Of a stretch of 8,187 nucleotides of DNA, positions 1 to 7,196 are shown one piece after another. The stretch comes from JBBRRP01 sp964609655 (GTDB taxonomy: Bacteria; Myxococcota_A; Polyangia; Polyangiales; Polyangiaceae): contig CAZSUA010000255.1 in the NCBI GenBank assembly GCA_964609655.1, forward strand, positions 1 through 8,187. The letters run 5' to 3'. Below the pieces are notes generated by a model. It saw only the letters and a list, made by a program, of their open reading frames with translations, did no database searches and was not told where the DNA came from. The translations under genes were made by a program, and so were the position numbers. Positions within the stretch are counted from its first letter, which is position 1. Each line of letters starts with the position of its first letter.

Positions 1-1
1 C

Positions 2-2545
2 GGGTACTCCGGCTGCTGTGATCGACGCACCAGTGTCACCGATCCATCCAACGCCGTCACGCTCACAGCCTATGATTCTTTCGGGAATGTTCTGGTCGTC
101 ACCGATCCGAATGGCAACCTGACGCGTATGACGTACGACGGACTCAATCGCCTACTCACGCGCACCAACGGTGCCAACGAAACAACGACGTTCACGTATG
201 ATGATAACCTGGCAGATGGCGTGGGCATCGATGCCGTCGCCAGCCGCGTTAGCGGTCTTGCACTCGGGCCGAATGCGGCAGGTGCGGGTGTGCAAAGGAC
301 CGACGCCTTAGGGCACAAGACGTTCGAGTTGAAAGATGGCGCCGCACGTTCGGTGCGCACGCTTGACGGTAATGGGAACGCCACGACCCGCAAGTATGAC
401 GTGCTGGTGAGTGGTCTCCTAGAAGAGAGCGTCGTTGATCCGCTTGTCCACACCACGCGCACGCGCACCGACGGGCTCGAGAATCCGAGGAGGGTTGTAG
501 ATGCCAAAAATTGCATAACCACCCGGACTTTCGACGCCAACAGCAATGAGCTCAGCTTGAGCGATCCGAATTCAACTGGTCACTCCTGCCTGTTTGATCT
601 GAGAAACCGAAAGAACTCGTGCACGGACACTCAGGGTGACACCAACAGCTGGTCCTATGATGCAGAAAATAACCTAGTATCGATGACGGATGGCTTGGGG
701 CAAGCGACCACCTACACCTTCGACGCCCGTAACCGCAAGCTAACCGAACGCGATCGGCTTGAAGGCGTCACCCGTCTTACGTATGATGGAGACAATCGCA
801 CCACAAGCATGACTGATGCCGAAAATAGTGCGACCAGTTACGTGTTTGACACTCGTGGGCTGCTGACACGCGAGAGCCTCCCGGCCCAGCAAGCCGGCGT
901 GCCCAACGTCCGGAACTACGCCTACGATCCCGGTCGCCGCATGACGTCACGGACCGATCAAACAGGCTTAGTCTCCACCTTTGTGTACGACCCTGCCAAT
1001 CGGCTGACAGAGCGCCGGTACCCCGATGGCAAGAACGATGTCTATGCCTACGACGCTGCCTCCCGGCTCACAAACGCAACGAGTAACCGCTACAGCACGC
1101 TGGTGACGCGCACGTATGACAATGGCAATCGGCTGCTCTCCGAAACACAACGTATCGGCAGCACAAATTACGTTGTGAGTTACGCGTACGATGCCGCCAA
1201 TCGGAAAACGCAAGTCACCTATCCCGACGCCTCCGTCGTCAACCGAGGCTACACCGAGCGTAACCAGCTATCGTCGGTGAACGCCGACTCCACTCTAATC
1301 GCGTCAAGAACCTATGACGCCGGGCTCCGCCTAACGCGGACGATTTTCGGAAATGTCCTCACCGAAGACCGCACTTATCGAGCCGACAACCAGGTGTCCA
1401 GTATCTCGACGCCCGGCATCAATGTGCTCGGTTATCAATACGACGCCAACAAGCGCGCTACCCAAGAAACGAATACGCTCCTACCCGCCGAAGCGTTGAG
1501 CTACGGCTATGACTTCGAGGATCGCCTCGTGAATTGGAAGCGCGGCCCTTCGGCGACACCGACGCAGACACAGACGTGGGGCCTATCATTGGTGGGCGAT
1601 TGGCAGAGCACCACCAGCGACGCGATAGCAGAGACGCGCACGCACTCACCGGTGCACGAAATCACCAGCCTCACAAAAACTGGCAACCCGACCGTTGCGT
1701 TAACTTACGACGCAAAGGGCAACCTGGTGCTCACCAGTGCAGGCCAGACGCTCGCTTGGGACGTGGAGAACCAGCTCGCGAGTGGCGGATCGGCTCCCGG
1801 TTTGGCGGGTGGCTCGTACCAATATGACGCACTCGGAAGGCGCCTGAGCAAAACGACCGGGGGCATCACCACCCGCTTCGTTCACGATGGGGACCAGGTG
1901 ATCGGTGAGTACGAAAACGGCACCCTCAAACGCCGCTACGTTTACGGCACGTACATCGATGAGCCACTGGCCCGGCTAACGCCGGCCGGCACGCTGTATT
2001 ACCATCAGAGCCGGATTTATTCTGTCATGGCCCTCTCCAACCAATCTGGACAGCTGTCAGAGCGGTACGGCTACACGCCTTACGGTAAGCGACGGGTAGT
2101 GTCCCCAGCTGGTGCAACGTTAGCTGTAAGCGCTGTGGCGAATCAGGTTGGATTTACGGGGAGGTATCATGATGGCGAGACGGGACTGGCGTACTTCAGA
2201 GCACGGTATCAGGATGCGCAGTTAGGAAGGTTTGTGTCGAGGGATCCTTTGGGAATGAGGGCGAAAATAGGCGCAATCGAACCAAATCTGTATACCTATG
2301 TTGGAGGCAGTCCGTCTAACCTTCTGGACCCGAGCGGTCAGGTTGCGGGGCCAATAATCGACCCGAAATGCTTCGACGCATGCGTCGAGAGGGAGAAGCA
2401 GAAGGGTGGATATAAGAAATGTAGGATGGATAAATGCGCCGGGCTGCTGAAGGATCAGGAGGAGGAATGCATAGTTAACAACTGTTCGAAATTCGCGGGA
2501 GATGTCGTACTCAAATGCACTCAAGCATGCAATATCATGTGTTAA
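2..2545 (+). CDS. RHS/YD-repeat protein with Cys-rich C-terminal tip (5'-truncated by window edge)
   Basis: The reading frame is open from base 2, so the start lies outside the window; 847 residues are visible. The internal ATG at 128 is not a credible start because the bases before it already encode YD repeats (AYDSFGN, then DPNGNL). More than ten YD/RHS repeats follow, with forms such as TYDGLNRLL, YAYDPGRRMTSRTD and YQYDALGRRLSKT. From about 1817 comes the RHS-associated core, with RYGYTPYGKRR, then GFTGRYHDGETGLAYFRARY and LGRFVSRDPLG, then YTYVGGSPSNLLDPSG ending at 2338. Known family members build a hollow beta-cocoon that encloses a variable C-terminal effector, cleaved near the DPxG motif. 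Here the variable tip is only 68 residues (2339-2542) and contains nine cysteines. It matches no toxin family I recognise. The protein is probably exported or surface-delivered, but the N-terminus that would show the route is missing. The family call is firm; the activity of the tip is unknown. Confidence 0.95.
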   Translation, partial: GYSGCCDRRTSVTDPSNAVTLTAYDSFGNVLVVTDPNGNLTRMTYDGLNRLLTRTNGANETTTFTYDDNLADGVGIDAVASRVSGLALGPNAAGAGVQRTDALGHKTFELKDGAARSVRTLDGNGNATTRKYDVLVSGLLEESVVDPLVHTTRTRTDGLENPRRVVDAKNCITTRTFDANSNELSLSDPNSTGHSCLFDLRNRKNSCTDTQGDTNSWSYDAENNLVSMTDGLGQATTYTFDARNRKLTERDRLEGVTRLTYDGDNRTTSMTDAENSATSYVFDTRGLLTRESLPAQQAGVPNVRNYAYDPGRRMTSRTDQTGLVSTFVYDPANRLTERRYPDGKNDVYAYDAASRLTNATSNRYSTLVTRTYDNGNRLLSETQRIGSTNYVVSYAYDAANRKTQVTYPDASVVNRGYTERNQLSSVNADSTLIASRTYDAGLRLTRTIFGNVLTEDRTYRADNQVSSISTPGINVLGYQYDANKRATQETNTLLPAEALSYGYDFEDRLVNWKRGPSATPTQTQTWGLSLVGDWQSTTSDAIAETRTHSPVHEITSLTKTGNPTVALTYDAKGNLVLTSAGQTLAWDVENQLASGGSAPGLAGGSYQYDALGRRLSKTTGGITTRFVHDGDQVIGEYENGTLKRRYVYGTYIDEPLARLTPAGTLYYHQSRIYSVMALSNQSGQLSERYGYTPYGKRRVVSPAGATLAVSAVANQVGFTGRYHDGETGLAYFRARYQDAQLGRFVSRDPLGMRAKIGAIEPNLYTYVGGSPSNLLDPSGQVAGPIIDPKCFDACVEREKQKGGYKKCRMDKCAGLLKDQEEECIVNNCSKFAGDVVLKCTQACNIMC

Positions 2546-3384
2546 ACTTACTGGTACTTTGTGGGATGGGCGCATGCTCGGGCAGTCGCAGTCCTCCAGC
2601 ATCGCCTCGCCCCACAGAGAGTGTCATGGTGTTATCCTGTGATGATAGGTTAGCACGCGGACTCCGCATGGAAGAATCCAAGGACTACGCTGGTGCGCTT
2701 CGCACGTACGAGCCCTGCACCGATGATCTTGTTCTTCGAATCGGCATGCTTTCTCGGTGTTATGCCCCAGCCAAGGAAATCCTCATTCGGCGCAGAGTTA
2801 GTCTTGAAAAGGAGGTGAATGCGTCATTTGCTCGTGGCGTTGAGCCTGAGCTGGCGTTGACCAGGTTTCTGGTTAGCATCAATGTTGCACTGCAAGACGA
2901 GGAGCGGAGCGTGCAGCTTTTCGACTTGTCCCTATCAAAGGGCTTTAGGGTTACCGCGAAGGAACTGCAAGAAGCGATTTGGATGGAGTTGACTGAACGC
3001 CGGCGGTACGCCGACGCGCTTAGGTGGGATACTGCCCCCATGGCTCAGGTTTCTGAAGATTTAGCGCTGGTGAGGCCTGCTCCAAAGAGAGATCCTGAAC
3101 TTGCGAACCCTCAAGTTATATGGCTGATGTTCCGCAAGGCCGTTATCCTGGCTGAAGCTCAGGCGGGAACCGGTCGGTCTGACGAAGCGAAGGCGACACT
3201 TGAGGCAGCCTTGGGGGTGTTTATTGCTGTGGAGGGCTTCGTGTTCATAAGCCAACGAATGAAGCGAGCTGAAAACGATCAGCTGGTCGCTTGGAGTCTC
3301 GGACAGGCCGACAAAAGATTGAGCGCAGGCGATGCTGGGATGGTCCGCAAACGCCTGAGCGAAGAGCATGTTGTTGGGCATTAA
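2515..3384 (+). CDS. Putative lipoprotein with TPR-like helices; candidate partner/immunity protein of the RHS tip
   Basis: I do not recognise a family. The protein is 289 residues from the ATG at 2515, or 285 from a second in-frame ATG at 2527; GGGAG at 2498-2502 could serve either. The N-terminus is a short hydrophobic stretch (residues 8-20, VLNLLVLCGMGA) followed by Cys21 and a Ser/Pro-rich linker, which resembles a lipoprotein signal with a weak lipobox (MGAC). The rest is mostly helical. Two segments look like single TPR units: residues 45-66 (EESKDYAGALRTYEP) and 208-233 (ILAEAQAGTGRSDEAKATL). The gene overlaps the end of the RHS gene by 31 bases in another frame, so translation is probably coupled. 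Genes directly behind RHS tips often encode cognate immunity proteins, so that role is inferred from position only. A general TPR lipoprotein of unrelated function is the main alternative. Base composition is lower in G+C than in the genes to the right. Confidence 0.75.
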   Translation: MHSSMQYHVLNLLVLCGMGACSGSRSPPASPRPTESVMVLSCDDRLARGLRMEESKDYAGALRTYEPCTDDLVLRIGMLSRCYAPAKEILIRRRVSLEKEVNASFARGVEPELALTRFLVSINVALQDEERSVQLFDLSLSKGFRVTAKELQEAIWMELTERRRYADALRWDTAPMAQVSEDLALVRPAPKRDPELANPQVIWLMFRKAVILAEAQAGTGRSDEAKATLEAALGVFIAVEGFVFISQRMKRAENDQLVAWSLGQADKRLSAGDAGMVRKRLSEEHVVGH

Positions 3385-3674
3385 TCCCTTATCTGGCCGT
3401 TAGATGAGAACAGCGATGTGATTCCGCCGCCCGACCAAGACGCTGACACACGGAGAACCAGCCGGGTTTAATAAGACGGCATGCCAGCATGCCCACGCAG
3501 TGGAGGCACAACCGAAAGAAGCTGGACGAGCTCGCGGACGCTCATCGATTGGCCTACAAAGTGTGCACAAAAACACACAAAAGCAATAACTCGGATCTGC
3601 CAGATTGTGTGCCGGCCCTGGGCAGCCCTTTCCGCTCTTTTACTGAGGCGCCCAGTCGATTAGGGTTCGCCGCA
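3385..3674. other. Intergenic region of about 290 bases without a convincing gene
   Basis: This stretch separates the RHS locus from the Tat-exported protein. The frame of the downstream gene stays open back to an ATG at 3489. The 62 residues that would be added are polar and unlike any domain I know, and they would push the Tat signal into the interior, so I treat them as non-coding. The region contains a sigma70-like promoter candidate, a 7-base direct repeat GCATGCC (3479-3485 and 3487-3493) at the expected transcription start, and a weak GTGTG/CACAC hairpin (3561-3578). I see no intrinsic terminator after the gene ending at 3384, and no tRNA or other RNA gene. Confidence 0.6.
3443..3472 (+). 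promoter_or_regulatory. Candidate sigma70-type promoter
   Basis: CTGACA (3443-3448) and TTTAAT (3467-3472) each match five of six consensus bases, with an 18-base spacer. This would start transcription near 3479, about 195 bases before the Tat-exported protein, leaving a long leader. It is the best such pair I noticed in the gap. The match could be chance. Confidence 0.3.
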
Positions 3675-4439
3675 ATGCCTCTATTTCAAAGGTCAGATTC
3701 CGGAGAAAGCGCCCCCGATATTGTCTCCGGAGTTTCACGTCGAAGGCTCGCGGGATGGGTCGCTGCGAGCGGAGTGCTAGCGTGGGCGCCGTTTGCCCAG
3801 GCCGCGCGCATCAAGGGACAGCTGGTGAGGGGTGAAGAACTCCTGAATCCAGTGTGGGAGGAAGGGCGAGACCCCGCGAATCACGGTTTCTCGTTTCGTG
3901 AACCGGTGCCCACGGTCCAGGCTCGCTTTCGAAAGCTCTTTCCGTATCTTCCGCGCGAGGTGTGCGTGGCGCTCATCGCTGAGGGCAAGCAAGGGCCGAT
4001 GCGTGCGATGGGGATCACGGTGGGCGGCGGGCGTACCGCGCCAGTAACGGTCGTGGTCCCACCAGGTACTCGCCTTGATTTCCAAAACAAGGACCCGTTC
4101 GCACACCGTCTGTACGGAATCAACGTGCCGAACTTCTCGCTGTCAGACACTGCCAAAGGGTCAGTGCGCCAATGGTCAGTGCCGGGGCCGGGCGTTTTCG
4201 AGATTCGCGATGAATTGGCACCCAGCCTTCGCACTTGGGTGGTCGGAGAACCTAATGTGGCGGCGCTCGTCTTCCCGTCCTCCAAGGGGGAGTTCGCGCT
4301 GACAGTTGCCGAGCCCGGCAATTACACCATCCAGGCATATTTCTGCGGCAAAAAAATAGGCGAAGCGCGCCCCATCACGGTCCAGGCGCGAGACCTCGAT
4401 CTGTCGAGAGCCCCAATCACGCTGGTTTCTGCCAAATAA
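3675..4439 (+). CDS. Tat-exported cupredoxin-like protein, probably without a copper site
   Basis: The protein is 254 residues from the ATG at 3675, chosen because it places a twin-arginine signal near the N-terminus: SRRRL at residues 21-25, a mildly hydrophobic stretch, and cleavage expected after AQA (41-43). AGGG at 3662-3665 may be its ribosome site. The mature part (44-254) has a beta-rich region with VVVPPGTRLDFQNKDPFAH (126-144), typical of plastocyanin-like folds, followed by a segment ending in a beta-sandwich-like GEFALTVAEPGNYTIQAYF (205-223). The layout resembles the exported cupredoxin family whose second motif is CDxHPWM followed by a GxFxLxxVPPGTY stretch. At the equivalent place this protein reads DELAPSL (179-185), so the Cys, His and Met ligands appear replaced; only His144 remains. 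I infer a periplasmic structural or binding role rather than electron transfer. The sensor-like gene starts 41 bases downstream and may share its transcript. Confidence 0.75.
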   Translation: MPLFQRSDSGESAPDIVSGVSRRRLAGWVAASGVLAWAPFAQAARIKGQLVRGEELLNPVWEEGRDPANHGFSFREPVPTVQARFRKLFPYLPREVCVALIAEGKQGPMRAMGITVGGGRTAPVTVVVPPGTRLDFQNKDPFAHRLYGINVPNFSLSDTAKGSVRQWSVPGPGVFEIRDELAPSLRTWVVGEPNVAALVFPSSKGEFALTVAEPGNYTIQAYFCGKKIGEARPITVQARDLDLSRAPITLVSAK

Positions 4440-4480
4440 TCTGAAGCCTTATCACTTGTCTTCCTGAGTATTGAGTCCAC

Positions 4481-6127
4481 ATGTTGCTTTCTCGCTTTTG
4501 GTACGGGGTTTTAGGGCTGGCGTTAGGTGCGCTCGTGTTTCTCTTGTCGCTCGCAACGAGCGTCTACAACCGCGCGGAAGCACGCGCCGTGGGGCAGGGG
4601 CTCTCGTCGGATACGCAGGTGGTTGAGTGGTATCTGCGTTCGGATGCGCGGATGCGTTCAGAACAGTTGATCCCGTTTGCGTTGGATCCGGCCATTCGGA
4701 AATCTTTGCAGCAATCAACGCAGGCTGAAGGCGCGGTCCCGAGCGAAGCACGAGAGGCGGCCGAGAAGGCGCTGAAGAAGCTGTTGGAGTCCGCGACGGT
4801 GATGGAGGGCGGCCAACAAAGGCGGGCGTTTGATGCAGTGTTTGCTGTGGATCAGCAGGGCCGTGTGGTCGCTCAAATGGGTTACGACCAAGGCGGGAAG
4901 GATTTTGAGCTAGGGGGGTATCCTGTGGTTGCCGATGCTCTTCACGGGTTTTTGCGCGACGATACGCTCGTGCTCGACTACATCTATCGCGTTGTGGGGC
5001 GACCTGTTGAATTCGACATGGGCCAGATGCCTTCGGGCGCGGTGATTGGGGCTCGGATCGTGAACGATGCCTTCGCGCGTGAGTTGGCGCAGAGAACCGG
5101 AGCCGCGGTGGCCTTCTATGTCAACGGTACTATGAGCGCGCGCGCCAGCTTCGATATAGAAGCCGTTGACACCGCCGACCTGGATCAGATCCTCCCGGAT
5201 CTTTCCAAGATGGCGACGGATAAGGACTACTTGGAGAAGGGTCGAAGCCAGATCCGCGATGTGAATGGCAAGCTGAAGGCACAGTATTCGCGCATGCCGG
5301 GCGAGGCTTGGAAGCTTGGCACCGGGTATGCGGTGGTACGCAAAGCCAGTTTAGTTTCGGGCTTCTTGGGGTTCTTCAAGATGGCGGATGATAAAGATAA
5401 GGCGGAAGCCAGCCTGGTGATGGCCGGGTTGCTCGCGCTCGCGGCAGTGGCGGTCGGGATCATCCTCAGTCTCTTCGAGCACACTAGGCCGTTACAGGTT
5501 TTTCGCGCTGAAGCGAACCGGCTGGCTAAGGGGCAAACCGATCAGCTGCAGCCCAGCAAGTTTCGCGGCGTCTACCGACGCATCGCAGCCGATCTCAATG
5601 ATGGAATTGAGGCGGTTGCAGCCAAGGGCGGTGCGCCACGTCGAGCCGCGGATCTGACGCAGGTCCTCGGTGATCTGCCGGACCAACCCCAAATGAGCGC
5701 ATTCAGCTTGCCGGGGGAGGGGCCAGCTTCGCAGACGAGCGCGGATGCGCCAGAGACTTCGAAGAATTTTCCACGGCCAGCGGGTGGAGCTGTGGGTGGT
5801 CCGCCGAAACCTCCAGCCAAGCGTCTGCCTCGCGCTCCGGGTGCCGCTCCAGCCAGCGAGGAGGCAGTTGTTCCCTCAGCCGCAGTTGTTCCCCTCGCCG
5901 CAGTTTTTGATCAGGAAGCCGAGTGGCGTGAGGTGTACGACGCATTCGTAGCAACCAAGCAACAGTGCGGAGAATCTATCGAAGGTTTCACCTTTGAGAA
6001 GTTCGAAGAGACGCTCAAGAAAAATCGTGACGCGCTTGTTGCTCGGCACGGAGCCAGCCACGTGAAATTCAGCGTCTACGTCAAAGACGGGCGGGCCGCG
6101 CTCAAAGCAAACCCGATTCGCGGGTAG
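4481..6127 (+). CDS. Membrane sensor-like protein with MXAN_5187-type C-terminal domain
   Basis: The protein has 548 residues. Membrane segment one is at about 7-27, immediately after the start, and segment two at about 311-332 (VMAGLLALAAVAVGIILSLF). The 280 residues between them should lie in the periplasm. They carry a predicted long helix, then a Cache-like alpha/beta region (FDAVFAVDQQGRVVAQMGYD, 117-136; SGAVIGARIVNDAFA, 185-199; and KLGTGYAVVRKAS, 278-290). Residues 333-380 resemble a HAMP linker (TRPLQVFRAEANRLAKG). Next is a low-complexity Pro/Ala-rich linker (about 383-475). The compact C-terminal domain (476-548) includes EWREVYDAFVATKQQCGE, TFEKFEETLKKNRDALV and VKFSVYVKDGRAALKANP. 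I recognise this from memory as the MXAN_5187 C-terminal domain of myxobacteria, whose function is not known to me. No kinase, GGDEF or methyl-accepting region is present, so the output is unexplained. The ribosome site is weak (GAG near 4473). Confidence 0.85.
   Translation: MLLSRFWYGVLGLALGALVFLLSLATSVYNRAEARAVGQGLSSDTQVVEWYLRSDARMRSEQLIPFALDPAIRKSLQQSTQAEGAVPSEAREAAEKALKKLLESATVMEGGQQRRAFDAVFAVDQQGRVVAQMGYDQGGKDFELGGYPVVADALHGFLRDDTLVLDYIYRVVGRPVEFDMGQMPSGAVIGARIVNDAFARELAQRTGAAVAFYVNGTMSARASFDIEAVDTADLDQILPDLSKMATDKDYLEKGRSQIRDVNGKLKAQYSRMPGEAWKLGTGYAVVRKASLVSGFLGFFKMADDKDKAEASLVMAGLLALAAVAVGIILSLFEHTRPLQVFRAEANRLAKGQTDQLQPSKFRGVYRRIAADLNDGIEAVAAKGGAPRRAADLTQVLGDLPDQPQMSAFSLPGEGPASQTSADAPETSKNFPRPAGGAVGGPPKPPAKRLPRAPGAAPASEEAVVPSAAVVPLAAVFDQEAEWREVYDAFVATKQQCGESIEGFTFEKFEETLKKNRDALVARHGASHVKFSVYVKDGRAALKANPIRG
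5864..5899 (+). repeat. 18-base tandem duplication in the linker of the sensor-like gene
   Basis: Two adjacent copies start with GCAGTTGTTCCC (5864-5881 and 5882-5899) and differ at three positions. They encode AVVPSA and AVVPLA in the Pro/Ala-rich linker, in frame, so the length of the linker can vary without disrupting the protein. Confidence 0.7.
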
Positions 6128-6211
6128 CTTCAACGCTTGGCGACGGGCAGTTTTTTGGCCCACTTTCGCCGCACTCTCGACAGTTGCAGAAGCTCGCCCT
6201 ATGCCGCGTAT

Positions 6212-6215
6212 GGAG
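6212..6215 (+). promoter_or_regulatory. Ribosome binding site that decides the trxB start
   Basis: GGAG lies nine bases before the ATG at 6225. No comparable site precedes the ATGs at 6201 or 6210. Starting at 6225 also gives a protein of 322 residues that begins shortly before the FAD-binding strand, the usual layout of the family. Confidence 0.65.
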
Positions 6216-6224
6216 CATCTTTTC

Positions 6225-7193
6225 ATGAGCGAACCCACCCTGCACAACGTCATCATCATTGGTTCGGGCCCGGCTGGGCTCACCGCTGCCATCTATGCCG
6301 CGCGCGCGAATCTCAAGCCATTCTGTGTTGAAGGCTTCAACGCGGGTGGGCTGATTCCAGGTGGGCAGCTGATGTTCACCACGGAAGTTTGGAACTATCC
6401 CGGTTTTCCTGAAGGCGTGGATGGGCAGGAGATGATGGGGAAGTTCCGCGAGCAAGCCGTGAGTCAGGGGGCAACTCTGGTCACCGCGGATGTTCAGAAG
6501 GTCGATTTTTCGTCGCGGCCATTCAAGGTGTGGGTGGGCGAGGGGGAAGATGTGCTGCACCTGGCCAAGAGTGTGATCCTCGCCACTGGCGCACGCGCGA
6601 ATTATTTGGGGCTCGAGAGCGAGCACAAGCTCAAGAACAAGGGCGTGAGCGCCTGTGCCGTGTGCGATGGCGCTCTCTTTCGCAAAGAGGATGTGGCCGT
6701 GGTGGGGGGCGGGGATACCGCGATCGAGGAAGCAACTTACTTAGCCGGCGTGTGTAAGAGCGTGACCTTGATCCATCGTCGCGATGAATTTCGCGCGAGT
6801 AAGGCGATGCAACAGCGGGTGCAGACCAATCCGGAAATCCGTCTGCTCCTGAGCCACGCCGTCGAAGAAGTTTTGGGCGTTGAAGAAGATCATGTGACCG
6901 GCCTCCGCGTGAAGGATCTAAAATCCGGAGTTACAAGCGTCTTGAAAGTGGGGGCGCTGTTCGTTGCGATCGGCCACACACCGATGACGGACTTGTTTCG
7001 TGGCCAGCTGGATGTTCATGAAAACGGCTACCTGAAAATTCAGCCGGGCAGCACGCGCACCAATATAGAGGGTGTATTTGCGTCAGGCGATGTCGCCGAT
7101 TTCGTCTATCGCCAAGCCGTGACAGCGGCGGGCACGGGTTGCATGGCTGCGCTCGACGCCGAGCGTTGGCTGGCTGCCCAGGATCAGCACTGA
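6225..7193 (+). CDS. trxB: Thioredoxin reductase (NADPH), low-molecular-weight type
   Basis: This cytoplasmic flavoenzyme passes electrons from NADPH through FAD and a redox-active disulfide to thioredoxin. The 322 residues match the usual length of about 320. Visible landmarks in order are the FAD-binding GSGPAG (13-18), GGQLM (46-50), ATGA (120-123), the active-site pair C144-A-V-C147 followed by D148, the NADPH-binding GGGDTA (161-166), HRRDEFRA (184-191), and the C-terminal FAD motif ASGDV (286-290). All key residues are present and the gene appears intact. An ATG at 6201 would add eight residues but lacks a ribosome site. The gene begins 97 bases after the sensor-like gene and is followed by the uracil-DNA glycosylase gene after three bases, so the last two form a transcription unit. 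I saw no strong promoter in 6128-6224. Confidence 0.96.
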   Translation: MSEPTLHNVIIIGSGPAGLTAAIYAARANLKPFCVEGFNAGGLIPGGQLMFTTEVWNYPGFPEGVDGQEMMGKFREQAVSQGATLVTADVQKVDFSSRPFKVWVGEGEDVLHLAKSVILATGARANYLGLESEHKLKNKGVSACAVCDGALFRKEDVAVVGGGDTAIEEATYLAGVCKSVTLIHRRDEFRASKAMQQRVQTNPEIRLLLSHAVEEVLGVEEDHVTGLRVKDLKSGVTSVLKVGALFVAIGHTPMTDLFRGQLDVHENGYLKIQPGSTRTNIEGVFASGDVADFVYRQAVTAAGTGCMAALDAERWLAAQDQH

Positions 7194-7196
7194 GCC

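Noticed and set aside
70..546. 158-residue frame on the - strand opposite the RHS gene
   Set aside because: It is rich in Ser, Arg and Val, as expected from antisense of YD repeats, and lies opposite an undoubted coding region.
128..1900. Repeated TATGAC/TACGAC motifs that might suggest a tandem DNA repeat or CRISPR-like array
   Set aside because: The units are diverged, irregularly spaced and explained by codons for the YD repeats of the RHS protein.
3481..3663. Small 60-residue + strand frame in the intergenic gap
   Set aside because: No ribosome site, no recognisable features, and it overlaps the extension frame; it looks like chance in G+C-rich DNA.
3489..3674. Upstream extension of the Tat-exported protein from an ATG at 3489
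   Set aside because: The added residues are polar, resemble no domain, and would bury the twin-arginine signal 80 residues inside the protein.
3881..4321. 146-residue frame on the - strand opposite the cupredoxin-like gene
   Set aside because: Low-complexity Pro/Ser/Arg/Thr composition typical of antisense frames, while the + strand has a clear signal peptide and fold pattern.
6145..6161. GGGC...GCCC hairpin with T-run after the sensor-like gene
   Set aside because: The stem is only four base pairs and the T-run is in the loop rather than after it, so it does not make a credible terminator.
6201..6224. Earlier trxB start at 6201
   Set aside because: No ribosome site upstream, whereas GGAG is well placed for the ATG at 6225.
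6102..6626. 174-residue frame on the - strand over the start of trxB
   Set aside because: It runs antisense through the conserved FAD-binding part of trxB and has no domain of its own.
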